Source: Bradyrhizobium sp. Ai1a-2 (lineage in GTDB: Bacteria > Pseudomonadota > Alphaproteobacteria > Rhizobiales > Xanthobacteraceae). Taken from it: 64,000 nt of DNA. The notes below the pieces were generated by a model. It had not been told where the DNA came from, ran no database searches, and worked only from the letters and a program-made list of their open reading frames with translations. Both the position numbers and the translations under genes were made by a program. The stretch covers positions 54,648-118,647 of the forward strand of contig NZ_AUEZ01000020.1 in the NCBI RefSeq assembly GCF_000426245.1. Reading direction: 5' to 3'. Shown one piece after another: positions 62,301-64,000 of this stretch (its first letter is position 1; the number at the start of each line of letters is the position of its first letter).

Positions 62301-63758
62301 CGGCTCACCAGAATCCTGAAGACCGTTCCCGTTACTGTCCAAGAAAACGTGGGCACCACTCAAGTATCCTTCTACAGCAGCTCCGCTCGTTTGTGATTTG
62401 GATCCATACAGTTGCTGAACGTAGGTTACATCTGCGGGCTGTAGAGACAGCAAATTTCCCCCGCCGTCATTACCGTCCGCCATTACGGCAGGCAGGCCGT
62501 CTGACAAGATCATATGTCGGAGGCCAATCGCGTGCCCGACTTCGTGGAGCAGCAGGGGAACGGAAAAATTATTAACAGCTATGTCGCCGGATAGTGCGGT
62601 CTCATGAAGTTGCCCAGGCGTAATGAATGAGGCGTTCGTGAAACTCCCGATGTACTTGGGGGGATTCCCAACACCGTCAGTTATGGTGTTAGAGCCGGGT
62701 GTAAATTGAGATTTATACACTTTGATCTGTGCGTCAGCATCATTATCTGGCCGCAATATAAAGTTGATATCCGCAACATCGGACCATGCATTCAGGGCTG
62801 TTATGAGGTTGTTGCGGCTAGCGGCTAACCCAAAGCCACTAATGGACTCCGACAGGTGACCCGTGAGCTCTGCACTATCAAAATAATCTAGCGACACGCC
62901 ACCTGCCGACATTAGGCTTACGGTAACGTTGCCACCAGACGTCCCCCACGCCTTACTGCTTCCCCATTTGGTGTAGGCTGGGTACAGCGTCGCTGTTGGA
63001 CTATTAAGGACTGGTGTTCCAAAGGATACGGCCTCTACGTTGCTAAGTACATCGATCCCATTTGTGGTTCGAAAAATTGCTGCTGCGTTGGTCGCGCCGC
63101 CGCCGATTGTGAGCGATTTCTTTAGGGTGTCATATTGTATAAATATGGACGGGTCTGCATTGGCTATGCCCGAGAAATACGCGACGTCGAAATCGGAGTT
63201 CTGACCTTGAGGATTAGAGCCTCCATCGAGGGTGTCATTGCCTAGAAATCCGAATAGAACGTCATCTCCCGGTCCGCCATTCAAATAATCGTCGCCGCCG
63301 TCTGTTTGGGACGCCGGGCTACCGCCCAAGAGCACATCGTTCCCCCAGCCTCCGAACAGCACGTCATCGATACCAACAGTGAAAGATGCGGCTCCTCCTA
63401 CAAGAATGTCGTTTCCGCCGCCCCCGAAAAGTGCGTCGCTACCCTGGCCTCCGTCCAAATAGTCATTTCCGTCGATGATTTCGGTGGAGGTCTCGTGATA
63501 GGCCGTGATGCTCGTAGCGTTAGCTGGGGGTACAAAGGCCCGGACATCGGACTGGTATGTGATATTATAGGTATTGAACCTATCGCTCGAAAATCCCGTT
63601 AGGACAGCCGTGTTCCCCTCGTCCGTGCCGACGAGATAATTGTAAATGAAATCGTCTTCGTTATTGGTGCCTCGAAGAATGGTAAGCGTAGCGCAGAGGC
63701 CCGTCGGATTGTTTGTGCGGGGTCTTAAGAGCACCGTTAGAAGAGTCATCTTCAGCAA
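59172..63758 (-). CDS. giant RTX / M10-type metalloprotease / VCBS-repeat protein, N-terminal part
   Basis: The 1528-residue frame has, in order, RTX calcium-binding nonapeptides (about residues 93-190, [20 protein letters not shown]), a zinc-protease site [11 protein letters not shown] near residue 402, a Cna/SdrD-like segment ([20 protein letters not shown], about 465), VCBS/cadherin-like repeats (about 740-1070), a choice-of-anchor-L domain (about 1070-1300) and further repeats. It should be secreted, probably by a type I system not seen here. The last 50 residues are out of frame, and the first about 25 appear to be encoded by an IS66-type end, so the gene is probably not fully functional. 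Confidence 0.75.
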   Translation of the reverse strand: MLKMTLLTVLLRPRTNNPTGLCATLTILRGTNNEDDFIYNYLVGTDEGNTAVLTGFSSDRFNTYNITYQSDVRAFVPPANATSITAYHETSTEIIDGNDYLDGGQGSDALFGGGGNDILVGGAASFTVGIDDVLFGGWGNDVLLGGSPASQTDGGDDYLNGGPGDDVLFGFLGNDTLDGGSNPQGQNSDFDVAYFSGIANADPSIFIQYDTLKKSLTIGGGATNAAAIFRTTNGIDVLSNVEAVSFGTPVLNSPTATLYPAYTKWGSSKAWGTSGGNVTVSLMSAGGVSLDYFDSAELTGHLSESISGFGLAASRNNLITALNAWSDVADINFILRPDNDADAQIKVYKSQFTPGSNTITDGVGNPPKYIGSFTNASFITPGQLHETALSGDIAVNNFSVPLLLHEVGHAIGLRHMILSDGLPAVMADGNDGGGNLLSLQPADVTYVQQLYGSKSQTSGAAVEGYLSGAHVFLDSNGNGLQDSGEPTTVTDSAGRYIIDGVGQLYLSGGVDVSTGVAFLGELRAPSGAPYITPLTTIVVELAEQGVVNPMNVVAATLNLGSFDIMTTDPLIAAKGGEAAAFIQGAKIYNTVSQIACLISSASGGSVADATIVTFDKLAAQISILPVGETFDLSDQARVEALVAAATSDLLDAAARTGLTTLVTALNQAVDQVQAVIDGVGLVAAIQAIEKVAQGAVSSALSSSGGNATIVQSIVDSFTGANLTAAISAAASSLGDVDGPNFQNAPLAASDTASTPSGVELVLPASVVLGNDTDPDKDPLAVTGAASGVNGIASFNEATATLHFVPTVGYVGPASLSYSISDGHGNAAVGTVNVTVVGAVNANPVATADNFATGENTALTGLSVISNDSDPDGNSLAVSAVNGSAANVGSQIALASGALLTVGADGSVAYDPNGAFEGLNDGQSAADDFSYEVSDDHGGSATATATITVNGVTDVPVNHPPVAVHDALSVNENGPMGSGNLLDNDSDPDGDSLTVSEVNGSPANIGSQVTLPSGAKLAVSANGSYSYDPNGAFASLQTGQTATDSFTYAISDGKGGASSATANVTIAGDSSIAVTDAVQALLSANSGITITAASYAGATAALASLPSVDLGMVGSESLTLGPSLLLSSGNASIGSTNTSPGFTGNNGMPGYGPLESVLTAAGFSALTHDAAVLTITFTVADPTATTISLDALFGSDEFPEYINNFVDIAGVFVDDQDYAFFDVNEPSTPLSVLSQNVSGGYFLNNSTAAAAGVPVTPLTTEYDGVSHKLTISGALDPTRTVHTLTITVADTGDFVLDSGIFISNLKAGTGEAGINLSPIATDDALAVNAAGPAVTGALLANDSDPDSDALAITTIAGLSVATGGTVDLASGAKVTLNADGTITYDPNGAFSGIPPGQNSADQFTYTISDGQGGTASANVAVAIAGSSINQPPTVHGDAFSTSEHTVLAGKNVLANDSDPDNDALVVAAVNGSIADVGRQCKRMVLLPTTPTAPSIISTTARPPQTASLTPPQTAAATPPRRQRQSPSTE

Positions 63759-64000
63759 GGGTGCTTACAATGGACGACCATTCGGATGACATAAGACGAC
63801 CGTTGTCGCCGCGTATCGAAGTGTATGCTGGCGCAGGTCGCAAGCGGTGGCCGGATGATTTGAAGGCACAGATTGCCGCGGAAAGCCTCGAGCCGGGGGC
63901 GGTTGTCACAGACGTCGCCCGTCGCCATGGCTGCCGGCCCCAGCAGGTGCACGACTGGCGGCGCCGGGCGCGTTTGGGCCAGTTGGTGCTGCCGGCTTCG
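63682..64000 (+). mobile_element. left end of an IS66-type insertion sequence
   Basis: The sequence GTAAGCG at 63,682-63,688 matches the usual start of IS66 family inverted repeats and lies 88 bases before the first transposition gene, the normal spacing. The element runs off the window. If correct, the insertion sits at the very start of the RTX gene, and an eight-base duplicate of GAAGAATG (63,674-63,681) should follow its right end. Confidence 0.6.
63770..64000 (+). CDS. tnpA: IS66-type TnpA (Orf1), partial
   Basis: The frame from ATG 63,770 is open to the window end (77 codons): MDDHSDDIRRPLSPRIEVYAG, then RRKRWPDDLKAQIAAESLEPGAVVTDVARRHGCRPQQVHDWRRRAR. The last segment is the helix-turn-helix typical of IS66 family TnpA and other IS3/IS66 Orf1 proteins. 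The C-terminus is missing only because the window ends. Confidence 0.8.
   Translation, partial: MDDHSDDIRRPLSPRIEVYAGAGRKRWPDDLKAQIAAESLEPGAVVTDVARRHGCRPQQVHDWRRRARLGQLVLPAS

Overview
The window is chromosomal DNA from an alphaproteobacterium of the Rhizobiales, most likely Bradyrhizobium or a close relative. The evidence is the high GC content, the large number of mosaic palindromic intergenic repeats, and a gene set that includes homospermidine synthase, Fe-superoxide dismutase, Zur-type palindromes, an RpoH-like promoter and an Acr3-type arsenic island. No rRNA, tRNA or CRISPR array was recognised.

Layout. Bases 1-5.3 kb: a 2-oxoglutarate oxygenase, an O6-alkylguanine methyltransferase, a CobW/ZagA-type zinc GTPase behind a perfect Zur-type palindrome, a Rnk/GreA-like gene and small unknown genes. 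5.3-12.6 kb: housekeeping and stress genes (degenerate metallo-beta-lactamase-fold protein, htpG behind an RpoH-like promoter, DUF3095, DUF2147, acetyltransferase, sodB, crcB). 12.6-18.8 kb: a split permease pair, then a zinc operon: Zur-type box, a His-rich 69-residue membrane protein, znuC, znuB, znuA, a His-loop CobW GTPase and a WD40 protein. 18.8-25.4 kb: MgtC, an MFS pump, a di-haem peroxidase, an orphan TRAP binding protein and an acetoacetate decarboxylase. 25.4-30.8 kb: an arsenic island with two ArsR regulators, two unrelated arsenate reductases, Acr3, an MFS protein and a flavoprotein with a Cys-rich tail. 31.0-35.5 kb: a minus-strand polyamine operon (ornithine decarboxylase, acetyltransferase, micro-membrane protein, RidA, homospermidine synthase) preceded by a long leader with an internal terminator. 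35.6-45 kb: M3 peptidase, a DUF1007/NicO metal-efflux pair, MAPEG, hemH, an SPFH/NfeD pair, and an HxlR regulator facing a carboxymuconolactone-decarboxylase-like gene across two 17-bp operators.

From 45.5 to about 58.1 kb lies an integrated element: tyrosine integrase, AlpA-like factor, Sak4-like ATPase, SSB-like protein, DNA methyltransferase-like protein, Cas4/AddB-like Fe-S nuclease, a primase-helicase, a vWA protein and a P27-type terminase small subunit. There are no structural genes and no large terminase. The size and content resemble a phage satellite (PICI-like), or else a stripped prophage.

From 58.3 kb to the end, on the minus strand, is a very long RTX / M10 metalloprotease / VCBS-repeat surface or secreted protein. 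It looks doubly damaged: a loss of about 31 bases inside one repeat shifts the frame near 59.32 kb, and an IS66-type element appears inserted at its 5' end (from about 63,682), with the start of tnpA running off the window.

Overall the region combines metal homeostasis (Zn uptake and allocation, Ni/Co-type efflux, As resistance), polyamine synthesis and stress protection, with a replication-competent-looking mobile island at its right side. All functional assignments come from reading motifs by eye; no database search was possible.
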